This document shows positions 12,956 through 25,000 of a stretch of 64,000 nt of DNA, in pieces (within the stretch, counting starts at the first letter, position 1; the number at the start of each line of letters is the position of its first letter). The stretch comes from Haemaphysalis longicornis (Eukaryota > Arthropoda > Arachnida > Ixodida > Ixodidae): positions 104,611,344 through 104,675,343 of the forward strand of contig CM023450.1 in assembly GCA_013339765.2 (NCBI GenBank), written 5' to 3'. The notes beneath the pieces are model-generated. The model worked only from the letters and a program-made list of their open reading frames with translations, had not been told where the DNA came from and ran no database searches. The translations under genes were made by a program, and so were the position numbers.

Positions 12956-14840
12956 TGCAACCGTGGTCTGCTCTTTGTTGAGTCCTTCCTTTTAGCGGCG
13001 ACGGGGGAGGATGAGGGTTACGTCAGTCGGCTGTAATTTGTAACTTGAATGACAGCGAGCACCGACGCTGTCGTTTCCACAGTGTGACCGTGCTTCTGAG
13101 ACGCCGTACCACGGTATACCTGTTATACAGTGTCGCCCCGTGCGAAAACAGACTGCAAGAAACATCGCGGCATAGTAGTATATCCTCTGGTGACGTGCGT
13201 GATATGCTCAGCGGCGGTCTACTCATCCCAACCAGCCTGCAGCGTCTTGTCTCGTTTGGCCAGTGCCTGCAATCTTTCGCATTCTTTTTCGTCGCTCCGT
13301 CTGCAGTTGAGTCACACTTGGACGGTGCTCGTTAGGCGTGACGATTGTCTGCTTTTATTTTTCGTGTCGTCGCTGTTGCTCGTCTCGGTCCGGTGGTGCC
13401 TTTATGTCGCGATCTTTGCTCGAGCCGCGCCGACTTCTTGCTTAAGTACACTCTGTCAGAGAGCGAGTCTGAATAGTCTTATCCCCGAAGACTGTTCTCC
13501 GAGGCGGCGGCAGCCGTTTCCCAAGCTGCCGTCTAGACTTCCCGGCGTGTGAACGAAAAGTATCGCGTACTAACCCTTGGCATAAGACAAGTATTATAGA
13601 AGCCTAACCTTTTATAATTGCGTTTTTAGACAGGCTGGGATATGGAAAGACCCGGTCTGTCGTGGAAAACTAGCGAGGTAACATCATGCGTTCGCGTTTC
13701 TTTACTTCTACTGATGCGAAAAAGTGAAGCTGCCTATGTTTCATAACGGTTGTTAAGAGCGGAATTGCGTAAAGGTGGCTGACAAAAAAGAAATAAGGAA
13801 GGAAAATGCACAATATGCATATGCATATTAACGGCGCTTATAACTTGGGAGTGATTAACTTTCCTTGCCCGTCGCACCGGGTTCTTCGCTAATTGCCGAG
13901 GCGTATCCCCCGCAAATTAAGAACTGCGCCTTCGTGCGGCGTTAATAATTTTGGGCTCTCGCGTGCCTTGCGCAACTCCACATGTTCTGGATTGGCTCGC
14001 TGGAATTGCAAGCCCCGTATAAGTCGTTAAGTTAATTGGCTTGCGTGCCGGTTGCAAACGCGGTTTCCATGGTGTACATGTAATTCTGCCCTCCTGTGCC
14101 CACGCGTGTATTTCCAAGATCCTCGCCCTGCGTATAGCTATACTGCGTAAATTTGTATACGAGATGTTGCTAAAAATTGCGCTTCAAATGCGGGCTTGCC
14201 ACTGTTTTTAGTCTTGACGCTACGTAGGCGATGAGGCGTGTCTTGATAGTATAGTTTCTGCATATGTTTCAGCTCAAGGATGGCTTCTGCTTCTGCTCAG
14301 CGATTAGGCTCATTCGATGCGGGCCACGTCGAAAGGGTTCTTGCCTTCATTCACAAAAAATAAAAAAAGCTCACCCAACCAAAGGGTCTGGTTTTCGGGG
14401 ATTTCGTCAATACTTCGTCAGTCACGTTTCTCCTAAAACAAGTGAGATATATATATTTAGATCATCGATGGACGCTGCCTGCGGCGGATTCTTGTAGTTT
14501 TCAGCGCGTACGTCAATGCACTCTTTGTATCGTTTTCTTTGTTTCGGTGCTGACCTAGGAACACGTCTTTTAACGTCGGTAGTTAGTGGTATTTATGCGA
14601 CACATGGCGTAGTTGCTATACAGTCAGGGTCTGTGTTGTTTCTCTCCTCCGTGTTTTGTGCGCTGGTTCGTTCCTCCTTTCGACTGCAGCCAAGTAGCAG
14701 AGCGTTTGCCAAACCACGTCTTCGTTTCCACCTCATTTTTAATTGTATTAGTTAAACTTCGAGGAATCTTTTTTTGTCGTTTCGCTTCTTTCAGTGGAGC
14801 TGTTGTAGCATTGTCGTGGCGAGAAAAAAAAAAAAAAAGG
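12956..14840. other. No gene seen
   Basis: Non-coding, with a self-complementary ATATGCATATGCATAT stretch near 13,812. Nothing else was recognised. Confidence 0.5.
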
Positions 14841-15039
14841 TGACTCCCCCCTATTCCCTCGCCCAACCATGAGCAGTGGGAAAGCATGCTAGCCAGCCTG
14901 GACCCCGGCGACCAGCTTCGGCTGGTTGGAAGGGCCCGCCTGGCAGCGACCGCCCAGGGACTTCTGGACTGAGAAGAGCCCTCATTTCCACTACCCCTGA
15001 ACTAATATAGAAATAAAGTTTATTCCTCCTCCTCCTCCT
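14841..15039 (+). pseudogene. 5'-truncated LINE, family A, short copy with (TCC)n tail
   Basis: Frame 14,844-14,972 encodes a short proline-rich lead, then EQWESMLASLDPGDQLRL and a closing RARLAATAQGLLD before TGA at 14,970-14,972. It is the C-terminal tail also found at 7,860-8,118 and 62,578-63,360. The 3' UTR ends with AATAAA (15,012-15,017), a short T-rich link and five TCC units (15,024-15,039). The homology begins just after a 15-base A run at 14,824-14,838, so only about 200 bp of a multi-kilobase element was inserted. No catalytic domain is present. Confidence 0.82.
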
Positions 15040-15141
15040 GGCGGATATCATGCACGTATTGCAGGCGGTGGTAGCTGCGGGAACGGACATTGAACGTGCT
15101 TTCCACGTGGGCTTTATTCGCTATACGTTGAAGTCCGTACA

Positions 15142-15142
<1 letters not shown>

Positions 15143-15191
<49 letters not shown>

Positions 15192-15236
15192 TATATATAT
15201 TATATAATATGTGGTCTATGTGTTTGTGACTGTGTG

Positions 15237-15270
<34 letters not shown>
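15143..15270 (+). repeat. (TA)n and (GT)n microsatellites
   Basis: TA repeats run from 15,143 to about 15,210, then after a short unique link GT repeats run from about 15,231 to 15,270. Confidence 0.95.
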
Positions 15271-15272
<2 letters not shown>

Positions 15273-16517
15273 GCCGATCATACGATGTAGGAAATGTTAA
15301 CAAAACAGGTATAAGGCGTCCCGTAAAAGCGTACGTAATTTCGTCATCACGGTAGGCTGTCTGGGAGAAGCCGAAGAACTGTAAATGTGCGGAATTTACC
15401 AACCCGACGTGGCTGCGGCCTCATGGCATGCACGATATAGTCATAGTCAAAGCGCACCGCATCGATTTCCATTGTTGGCAGTTATGCCGCGTTTCAGTTG
15501 AATCTTCATCCCGTGATGGCGTCCATTGGCACCTTTTTAAACAAAAAATGGACGCTAAAATGACGTCCATTGGTGCAAGTTAAAACAGGAGTCACATTGA
15601 AAAGACGTCGATTTAGGATTTTCCTGACGACTTCCGCTCGGCTCCGCTTCGCGATGAACCAATTCACGTGCACTGCAAAACCGACGTGATCGTGCTCTTC
15701 CCTGTATTTCATGACAATTTAAATTCTCTTTTTTTTTCGCTCTGTTTGCTCTCATGATTGAATGGCCGTTACCGCATTTCATTTCGTGAATCGAGGGAGT
15801 TTTCCGTCTCCGAGTGCAGTGCCAGCAGCGCCAATACCGAGTCAAGGCGTTTCATACCCGCCGTTCGTCATCATTAGTAATCATCCTTTTCTTTTTTCTT
15901 TTTTTCTTTTTTTCTTATGCCGGCATACCGTCACGTCTCCTAATAGAACCTGCACCGATCTCGGGGCGCCCTCGGCTAGCGATAATGTATTCGGCGCTAT
16001 TCCAAAGGCCATCAGTCATGTATAGCAGCTTACGTCAGTGGCTGCAGCGGCTGACTTCGTCCTCGCTCAACGCCTTCTGATTAGAAGGCGTTGCCTCCGC
16101 TGTTCCATTCTCTGGGAGGTGTTGCCTCACGGGTCGTCGCTACCGCGATGTCTGGCCTCCGGGCGTATACTTACGCGGTAGAGTGCGCTGCCGGCACTTT
16201 GCGCATGCACTTGTCTGGTATCTCGCCGCTCCTGAGAAATTTCAACGACGTTCGCATCGGGGGTGAGTGGTTTAGATCCCCTGTGCGGATCGCATACCCG
16301 TGTTATGTCATACGTTTGTACTCCGCTGTACACATTGAGACGGCTGCCAAGCAAGCGCCCGCACCGTGTTTATACGAATGCTTGCGAGAAGTTTTGAAAA
16401 AAAAAAAAAAAAGGCTGCTAGCCATCCTGTGATTTTGCCGGGGACGTACACAAAATACCGACGAGATTCCGCAGTGACAGTATTTCGAAGGGCGATGATA
16501 TGAGTGCTAAGCCCAAA
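15271..16517. other. No gene seen; one small hairpin
   Basis: Non-coding. A 10-bp perfect hairpin (AACGCCTTCT and its complement, 4-base loop) lies at about 16,069-16,092. No T run follows it. Confidence 0.5.
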
Positions 16518-16660
16518 AGGGCCCTGCAACGGACTGGCATAGGCCTATTTCTTTTTCCTTCTTGCCTGGAAGCACTGCGGAAGCTCAGTTATCGCCTGCA
16601 GTGAGCGGAACTCCGTCGCTTGCTCGCTCCAGATTATCTTTTTTTGTAGATACTGCTTTG
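16518..16660 (+). mobile_element. TTAA-target inverted-repeat element, family A, partial copy
   Basis: This shares with the complete element at 49,071-49,375 the terminus AGGGCCCTGCAAC and an inner block CTTTTTCCTTCTTGCCTGG, then CACTGCGRAAGCT, AGTTATCGCC and GAGCGGMACT. The right terminus is not recognisable. A TGACGTCA palindrome lies 90 bp further on at 16,753-16,760 beside CATAG, as in family B, so a family B fragment may follow. Confidence 0.55.
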
Positions 16661-17180
16661 CTGCTGTTGCTGTTTTCTTTGGAGTAGCTATGTAATGCTT
16701 TTACTGCTGCCACTTAAAGAAAAGTCGGCCAACAGCGGTTACATTGCTTCTGTGACGTCACATAGCAACCGAAGAATGCCCATACATAGTTACTAACGCA
16801 AAAAAGACGGAAACGGGGATGAACTAGCGCTCGTCCAATCTCTGCTATTGTACGTCCCGTGCCTTCCTTTTGTGCGAGTAACCATGTCCGCGTTTGGTAA
16901 ATTACTATGCTGTGATACCGTGAAGACATCTCGAAGCGGGAAGATGCCTTGAATGATTTTTTTTTATTCTACTTTAATCACTGTCGCTTCCTTTCTCCCG
17001 TAGCAAGACCCTCGCTTAAACCAGGGATTAGAGAAAAAGGTTGTGTTAGGCAGAAAATCATGGTTTCAGAGCAGCGTGCATTTATAATTCTCCGAATGGT
17101 TGCAGCGATTGCATGCAAGAATATAGTGGAAGCCCGTTCAGAGTATGTTCGAACCGCATCGCGTTTCCGATTAAGTGCCA
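16661..17180. other. No gene seen
   Basis: Non-coding apart from the CRE palindrome at 16,753-16,760. Confidence 0.5.
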
Positions 17181-17183
17181 AAA

Positions 17184-17226
<43 letters not shown>
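17181..17226 (+). repeat. (GAAA)n microsatellite
   Basis: About 11 GAAA units. The Lys-Glu-Arg and Phe-Leu-Ser peptides in the frames across it are repeat artefacts. Confidence 0.96.
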
Positions 17227-18785
17227 TGCAGACAAATGTAAAACACATCTGAACAAACAGGTCGCGTGTCTGTTGCGCGTGCGTGTGCAAACAGCGGGCT
17301 ATCAAATTGCTCCTGCGTGTGTTCGCGCGTTTGCGATAAAGGAATGGCGCGTCTGTCTTGGTCGCCTCCGAGGTATTGCCTTCCTATTTCTCCGCGCGAC
17401 GACTCGTGTCTGTTTCCGTCTGGAGGCCCACATCCTCTCACTTATTTCGGGCTGGCTTTGAGCTGTTGTCGCAGGAGCGGCCGGGTCCGCCTGACTCGCT
17501 CGCTGCCTTCCGTTTGCCATTTCCTTTTTGCCTTTTCCTTTCGCATCAGAGTCGAAGAACGCCACGGGAACCGTACATGCGAGTCTGATGCTTCGCAGTG
17601 TCGAACTGTAGTGACTTTTCGGAGAAGGGTGGGACGGACGATAAGTGTGCTTCGCGGACTCTGATTAGACAGTCACAGCAACCCCAGTTATGAGATGATG
17701 CGAACATTAACCGTGCAGCCGGCCAAACATTCTTTTTTTCCTGTTATAACCGCATGAAGCGGTGTGTCAGATGACTCCTGGGAACGAAGGAGTTTATAGA
17801 TGTGGGGTTTTCTGACAGCGAAGCTGTTGTTGATGGCCGTAACGTGTACGGAGTGCGGCGTCATCAGAAATGTCATAGTTGCTTCCGCCGTTTACCGCAC
17901 GCGTGAGCACGCGTCTTACGAGTCGCTCCCGCCGTCGTCCAGGCTTGCGCGTGGCGCTCACAAAAAATGTTAAGAAAACAGTTCACGTGCGTCCGCGCGT
18001 AAAGGGGGGAGCACAAGACAGCTCACGCTACAGACGCCCAGTTCGCGAAGCCGGTTTCCGCCGGTTCTAGCGCGTGCCGACGCGTTCCACTTCGGGAGAA
18101 ATGTGAAAGGCTCCGGACAAAACGATCCGGACCCGCCAGTCATGCATGAGGAAGACAACGATATAGATGCATATGACGATGTCTACTACTACCACAGTCA
18201 AAGAGATGACGGATCATGTAAAGAAACCATTCAAACCTAATGCAATGCGTGGTGGTGTGTCCTTCAGTGCTTACATTGATACAGTGCTTACATACAGTGC
18301 TTACTGTGTTGTGTGTTCGAGTTTCTTCTTCGTCCCTGTTTTCGCACCGTGTATTTTTTTAAGCTTACACAGAAAGAAATCCTCCAGTTTCGCTATAGTT
18401 CGAGCCTTGCGCGATTAAATGCAAGCTTCGCTAATTTCTTGTGCGCAAATGTGTTCGCATTTCTATTTTTTAAAGAGCGGAGCTGTTTTAGCGCTGGCCT
18501 TGACGAGTCTCTGTAAAGCAGGCTTCTCCGCCTCGTTGAAAATGTTTAAAAAATAAAATCATAAGAAAAGTTTAAAAAAAGGCCCTAGGGCTTTCATATC
18601 TTGATATAAGACGGCTTGTATTGTCCCGGGAAGACTTTTTTTCCCCAGCAATTCACTTGTGTTGACAGGTGAAGCCGAATGTAAGGTCGGTGTAAGCTTG
18701 GGCTTTGTAACGCTGGCTTTTCCACATCGCGTGTTGCACAGCGAAGCATGACCATCTGCTGAGTACGTATGATTACACAGAGAGA
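17227..18785. other. No gene seen
   Basis: Non-coding sequence, with a GC-rich patch near 17,880-18,130. No splice-bounded coding stretch was identified. Confidence 0.5.
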
Positions 18786-19048
18786 CGCTTTAACTCTTGT
18801 GTTATGGAAAGTACCCCGAAACAAATTATATGACAATTAGCCGCTACAACGACTCTACCATTTCACCGAGTTTCATTTTCTTGTCATGATTAGTTCACAG
18901 GGAAGTCGTAAACGTTACAAAATTACCGTCTGCTGTCAATGCATGGCGATCTACGGGTGGAGTATTGTTAAGAGAAAACGGCTGTAACTATTGTCTTACC
19001 AGAACTATCCGGAACAAATTATATGACATTTAGCCGTTAAGACGACTA
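18786..19048 (+). repeat. Two direct repeats about 196 bp apart
   Basis: About 62 bp at 18,790-18,853 recurs at 18,986-19,047. Shared blocks are TAACTMTTGT, GGAACAAATTATATGACA (first copy GAAACAAATTATATGACA), TTAGCCG and ACGACT. It could be two units of a diverged satellite or the inner part of a longer element. The region ends just before the SINE's target duplication. Confidence 0.65.
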
Positions 19049-19137
19049 ACATTACGCACAAGAAAGAAGCCGAAGCGAAACGAAATTTTCGTAAATACAA
19101 GCCACGGCTCCCACTGTTTCAGCAGATTTCAACCTGA

Positions 19138-19376
19138 CCCGCCGCGGCGGCTCAGTGGCTAAAGCGTTGCGCTGCTGAGCACGAGGTCGCGGGTTCGATT
19201 CCCGGCCGCGGCGGCCGCTTTTCTGATGGAGGTGAAAAGCGAACACGCCCGTGTGAATGAGATTTCGGCGCACGTCAAAGATCCCCGGGGGGTCAAAATT
19301 TATCCGGAGCCCTCCACTACGGCGCGCCTCATCGCCTGCGCTGCGTCGGCGCGTTAAAACCCTACTATCAATCAAT
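19138..19376 (+). mobile_element. Full-length tRNA-derived SINE (Ruka-like)
   Basis: The head (19,141-19,216) is a tRNA-like RNA polymerase III promoter: GCCGCGGCGGCTCAGTGGC, A box TGGCTAAAGCG, and B box GGTTCGATTCC at about 19,192-19,202. The body reads GTGAAAAGCGAACACGCCCG, then GTCAAAGATCCCC and CCGGAGCCCTCCACTACG. It ends in an A-rich TATCAATCAATC tail. A 15-bp target duplication flanks it: CAGATTTCAACCTGA (19,123-19,137) and CAGATTTCACCCTGA (19,377-19,391), one mismatch. It encodes no protein and needs LINE machinery. Ticks carry such an element (Ruka); the name is from recall. Related copies lie at 35,221 and 45,257. Confidence 0.9.
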
Positions 19377-19391
19377 CAGATTTCACCCTGA

Positions 19392-19959
19392 GTGGAACTG
19401 GGTTGATTGTTTTTTTTTTAATTTTCCCTCTCTGTTGTTGAGCTTCTTTCCCTCCCCCCTTCTTTATTAAAATATTTTCGGGCGTCGGAGTCGCTCTTTA
19501 TTCTAGATTATAACGCCTGCGATAGCTTGCTGGTGCGGTCTTTCCCCCAACGTTTATTTAGTTGTTTTTTTTTTTCAGTTCATTTGTGGACCGTTATAAA
19601 CATAAATACAGGACTTACGTGGAGCGCGCCGCCTTAATGCCGGTATACGCATATTGCGAAGTCCCGCAACGTAATGAATGAAGCCTTAATTTTTTTTGGC
19701 GAAACGGTCATTCTTTACATATTAAGACCCTGGTTTACGAATCAGTGCTGATAATTTTTTGATTAATTCGTCGAATGTCTTGCTGACCTCGGCCATGCCG
19801 CACCGGTAACTCTGCCAGTACGTGTTGCAACTCTATTGCGATAAACGGAAAGGTAAACGGTATGTTAGCTGTACTAAACGGAATTATTTTCTTTTGTTAT
19901 TTGGAAATTTCCGTATACGACTGAGACTGAGTTCTTTTTTTCTTTTTTCCGGCCGTCAG
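19392..19959 (+). other. Intron-like sequence ending in a splice acceptor
   Basis: T-rich non-coding sequence with several T runs. It ends in a pyrimidine tract (about 19,930-19,950, TTCTTTTTTTCTTTTTTCC) and GTCAG at 19,955-19,959, a good 3' splice site for the exon that follows. Confidence 0.5.
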
Positions 19960-20155
19960 GTGCGGCAAGACGAGCTCCTCGTCGGCTCCCGACGAGGCAT
20001 CCTCGGTGCGCCAGCTTCTGCTGAGCGGGGGTTCGTCGTCGTCCAGCCTGGGCTCCTCGTCGGCGCCGGACAGCGGCTATGGACTGCCCTTCTGCATGGA
20101 CGATGACCAGCTGCCCTCCCAAGACGACGAGCAGGCCGCCGTCGCACCGCCCGAG
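19960..20155 (+). CDS. Internal exon of an unidentified host gene, Ser-rich and acidic
   Basis: A 196-bp open stretch bounded by a strong acceptor (pyrimidine tract then CAG at 19,957-19,959) and a donor GAG|GTCAGT at 20,156. The first base completes a codon begun upstream (phase 2 intron); the exon ends on a codon boundary (phase 0). It encodes 65 residues: CGKTSSSSAPDEASS, then VRQLLLSGG, a serine tract, APDSGYGLPFCMDDDQLP and SQDDEQAAVAPPE. Third positions are strongly C/G, unlike the flanks. There is no fold, transmembrane segment or zinc motif; Ser tracts alternating with Asp/Glu and Gln suggest a disordered region, as in many transcriptional regulators. That role is inference and the gene was not recognised. 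No neighbouring exon could be tied to it within the window. Confidence 0.65.
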
Positions 20156-21927
20156 GTCAGTCCACGTACACTATCCCCCGGTTTTTCGATGAGAATCGAC
20201 AACAAATGGACGCTCCTTTGGGGCACGGCGGTTCTCCGTGAAGGCTCTTATAGGCGTCCGCCTAGCCCAACGTTATTCCCTTCTGTTTCTGCGTATTCTT
20301 AGCGGCGATGCAAAAAAAAAAAAAGAAAGTGTGGCGTCGTGTATGGCATCTGCACGTGCGCGGATTGAAGTTGGCTCTTCCGCGCAACACTCAAGCCGTG
20401 CGTGAAAGCCAGACAAACAATAGGCATTGCTGCGAGACTGTTTGCACGGATCCTTCCCCGTTCACAGCGATGCCCGTCATCACTTGTGATTACATAATCA
20501 CTGGTTTAGAGGGTGAAAGTTACGGAGGCTATACTCTTTATTTGCTTGTTTTCCCCGCTTTTGGTATGCGTTCCACGGGATCGGCTGTCTGGGCGTTCTG
20601 AGATGAGCGGCGCGTCGTTTAGGCTTCCAAACAACGCGACTTCAGAAAGGATAGAGGGAACGCAGGCACGGGAAAGATTCCCGCGAGCATGTGCTAGCTG
20701 GGCGAGAAGCGACGCCTACATTTCTCAGATCATCCATTGCTCGCGGAACGTTTGCAGGACATTTACTACGCTTTGGAATAAAAAAAAAGTATGCAAATAT
20801 ATAGGTTTTATGATGGGGCGTCGATGTTCAGGCTTTCTTGCGGACATCAAGAACTTCTCCGTCCAGATGACTTCACATCTGCATCGGAAGATGTAATGCA
20901 CCTAATGCGCAGAAAGATCCTCAGCACGGCGATCGATCGATACTTCGGACGGAACGGATGATGTCGAAGATTCAGAAACGGCTCTCCAGTGCCAGCTGAA
21001 TCTTCTAATAAGCTCGGGTCGTCTTTCGAAAATGTTGCAACTGCGGCGGGAGGGCGTCTATATAGTGCAGAAAAGTGCTCCAGAAGGCATTGCGTGGGTT
21101 TTGATCTCCATTGCTGAACGCGGTGCTTAAACTTCCACAGTTTGGGTTGCGCAGGAGCGCTGTATTCGCGGTGTTGAGAAACGGCGCAGTTCGTTTTAAT
21201 TACAAATGCATTGTCTCCTCCCAGCCCGCGTTCTTTTCCCCTCTCGTGATGGTTTCCGAGGAAACCTTATACGCGGCACATTATTTCCAGAACTCGCCCG
21301 TGTTCTTTGCGTGTGTGTGCCAAAGCGTGATACACGTGTATAGGATGACTCGGGGATGCGTTAACACTTGTAAGCAGGGATCATTTTCAGCGGTGCGGGT
21401 TTGCAGCAGGCGGGAACGTTGGGATATACGCCGTTAGCGCGCAGTACATTACCTAACTGCCGCTCTCCGCGTTTCGAAAGCACACCACCCTCTTCCAAAT
21501 TACCACGTTGCTGTTATTCCAATGGCGTTCTTTCTTTCTTTCCCTTTTTAGTGTTAGTTTTTTTTTTCTTCGCAAATTTTCTAACATGCTCGAAAGCTCG
21601 GAGAGTTGGTTGGTAAGGGTTTTTTTTTTGTGTGCTTTTAGCGAAACAGAAAACGGGGGGACACACAGAAAGACGACAGTACAAGCTTCGTCTCCCTTTG
21701 TGCCCCTTCTCCAGTTGCGTTGCCAAAAAAAGAAAAAAAAGTGCTTAATCTCTCATTTAGGGTTTGCATCTTGTTCCCAATTCGCATAGTGCACGCGCTG
21801 TTGCTCTCTTTTTCGCTCATGGACCGTGTGTCTGACCATGTAGTACATTTAGCGTGAGCAGAACTCGAGAAAGAGCATTCTGTGGCGTCATCCGTGCATT
21901 TTTTGGTTAGTTTATTGGCTACTGCAA

Positions 21928-21930
<3 letters not shown>
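20156..21930 (+). other. Intron-like sequence downstream of the exon
   Basis: It starts with the donor GTCAGT. The frame running on past the exon soon loses coding character. Several A and T runs occur. No second exon was recognised. Confidence 0.5.
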
Positions 21931-21965
<35 letters not shown>

Positions 21966-22080
21966 CTCTCTCTCTCTCTCTCTCTCTCCTCTAGACTCTC
22001 TCTCTCCTCTCTCTCTCTCTCTCTCCTCTCTCTCCTCTCTCTCCTCTCCTCTCTCTCCTCTCTCTCTCTCCTCCTCCCCC
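21931..22080 (+). repeat. (CT)n microsatellite with CCT interruptions
   Basis: About 150 bp of CT repeats with regular CCT and CTAGA interruptions, ending in a C run. Confidence 0.95.
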
Positions 22081-25000
22081 CCTTGCTGCGAAGAATAAGA
22101 GCGGTACTACGGGGGCGCAGCGCTATCTGCGTGCCCGAAGCGCGAAATGCGTCGGAAGTCAGGCATTCGCGGCCGTTTGGTAATTAAGCTGGACGTGACC
22201 CCATAAACGGGGGAGCGCTGATAAGCCGAGTGGGGCGAGGAAAAAAAAAAAAAAAGCTTGTTCGCGCGGGTTGGTTGCGCGCGTTCGCCCGGGCTTTTCG
22301 GCCGCCAGCGCGCGCGCACGTGTTGCTGCTGCTGAATGCCTGATCCACTTTGGCGCGCGATGTGTAGGCTACTTGCTCCAGCGGCCGCCGCTCACCTGCG
22401 AGTCAGGGCACGTGTTGAGGAACGACCCGAGCGCGGCTCTAACATTGGCAGCATCGTTGAGCGTCCCGGGGGCGGGGGCAAGCACGCGCGTTTTGCGTAA
22501 ACGGGAGCCGCCAATTAGCGCTTTGCTGCGAGACCTATGTATTATAGACAGCGGAGGAAAGATTCTTTCCTTCATGGTTATATCCACTCCATGATCCGCC
22601 GGAAACGGCGGTCTTTTGCTCTACCCTTGCGCGCCTTGATAGCTACTAATGAGCAGGCTTTCTCCGTACAGTCAAATGTGACATCAGTTGGAGTTAAGCA
22701 ACTCGAAGCATGTCGAGCAACACGTTAACTACTGGCTTTTGTTTTTTATTGTACATTGTCAGCTTACTGCACGCAGCGAAGCTCACCTAAACTTAATTCG
22801 CATCAAAATGGGGCGAGCTCATCGTATTAATAATAATAAAAAAAGACAGCGCACAAGTCGCGGACGAGATATGCTGGCATGGGGCGATTATACGGCTTTT
22901 AAAGCCCATACAGTACGAACTCGAGGGAATATAAAAACCGCCGTGAAAGCCAGGAGAAGCCTCTCGACAGCTACGGCGGGGTTCCTCTCGTCCCTATTAT
23001 GTGCCTTATAGGAGGAGGGGGGGAGGGGGTATCCCTGTCCGGCACCCGAGACCCCGTAAAACCTGCAGCACCGCCTTGTTACGTCATCTGGAAGTGGCGT
23101 ACCGAGAGGCACTGGCGTAAGTGCTCTGGCGGTCTCTGCGTGGGTAGATGGTTCGTTCCCGGGCACATGCGTCAACCAACCACCCGCGGTCACTGTATTG
23201 CGCAATGTCACCCCGCTGGACTCGCTAGCGGGCCACTATGCTTCGTCGGTGTTGTACGAGTTCGCGTCCATTACGAAATCCGAGGGCCATTCGGGGGCTT
23301 GAGAAAGCGCGGCTCGGCATGCGAGCGTGGCCCGTCCTCCCTGCTCATACGAAGGGGCCGGCGATAATGAGTCGCGGACGGCCCTTTTGCAACGCGGACA
23401 CCCGTTGAGTGAACGCCTCTGCTCGCCTCCACCGTTGTATGGCCGTGGGGATGGATACTGGGCCAGCGCTGAAGCAGTTAGCAGGATTGTGCCTTCCTCC
23501 CCTTCGTCCTATGCAGGCTTCGAGCAGGCAATAACAGGTGGCGCTGACATGTTATCTTTGTATGGCACATTATGCAACGTTATCCTTCTATTCCGCGCTC
23601 TAATTAGCTGTTTACGAAAGCAGCTGCGGTCGACACCCGCGCCCTTATTGCAGCCTCCGCAAAGAAAGGCTTACGGCCATTTTCGGTTAGGATACAGCCT
23701 ATACATTTCGTCGTCATCAGCACGCCCACACGTCCGCATTTTTGTTATTGAAAATGAGTAGTAGTGACAGTCCATGAGGATTAATCGGTTTTCTGCTGCA
23801 CGCACGATGCAGTCATTGGAAGCTCGCTCACCTTATATAGCGTCACAGTGTTAGAACTAAGAGTGGGCTGGAACTGTGTTGCAACGCGCATTATATCCGC
23901 CTCCACGATTGCATCCACGATTGAGATCGCACGCAGTGATGGTCGCCTGCGGGAAGCTGTTCCCGACGGCGAGAACGCACCTGAGATTGGCCGGGAACTC
24001 GCCATCTAGCGAAAATAAGAACGGAGATTTTGGTTGATACCGTTCACCGGAAAGCGAGCTACACCGTTTCTGAAGACGATAGGCTGCTGCCAACACGCGA
24101 ATCTCATACGATTGAGCCGCCAGACCAAAGTGAAAGAATAATTGATTGTGAAGCATCTATGCATCGGCCAATCCGAACTACTAAAATTGCTGGCGTACGT
24201 CGTACATGCCACATTATTTAGCACAAAGAAAGCCTCAGGCTCATTCGAGACAAAATGTAAGTACATAACTCACAGTAGCCCGCTTTCCTTAATTACGATA
24301 ACAAAAAAAGAGGAAAAAAAAAGCGCGTTAGAAACTGCTCAGGAAGGCGAGGTAAAAGCAAGCACGAAAAGAACACAACTCGAGCTCGTACTATTCCATG
24401 CAGAATAAGAAATAAAATACAAAGGAAAACGTTGCGCGGGCTTGAATAGATGGCGCGCGAGTATGTCGAAGGCGGGAGAATTAAAATGCATTCAATGAAC
24501 CTACATTTAATTCGTCATAGAAGGAGAGAGGAAGAGGGTGAGGGAGATTGCGCCGTGGGGGCGGAGAGTGGAGCAGAAGTTACTTGGCAGGGGCGGCAGA
24601 AGATTATGGTCTTTCGGCGACATTTGCATCGACGCGAGCAAATACGAGTCGGATTTTTAGAATGTTATTCTACGTTAGATTGCCGAGAGCCATGAATTCT
24701 CAACGATGAACATTGGGGACCCGCCCCGCGGCTTTTGGAAATGAGAGGGAAGGGGGTGGAGAGATATCGACGCGTGACGTTATCGTCGAAGCGGTTCGCG
24801 TTTCGCGTGCACGGCTTTCCCTCACAGCTTCGTTGTCATGCGAGAGAGCCAGCTGAAACGAGCGCGCTTTGCGAGGAAGCCAGAGCAATGCATGCGATGC
24901 GGCAAAGCCAGCTTTTTTTTTTTTTTTTCTAACGCCGGGGACTTTGGAAGATTGAAAAGGAATGGTATTCGCTGATGGAATCCATCGGTTTCGTTTCAAA

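Noticed and set aside
19141..19216. tRNA gene
   Set aside because: The A and B boxes are present, but no proper cloverleaf with anticodon stem forms, and the tRNA-like head continues into a SINE body with target duplications.
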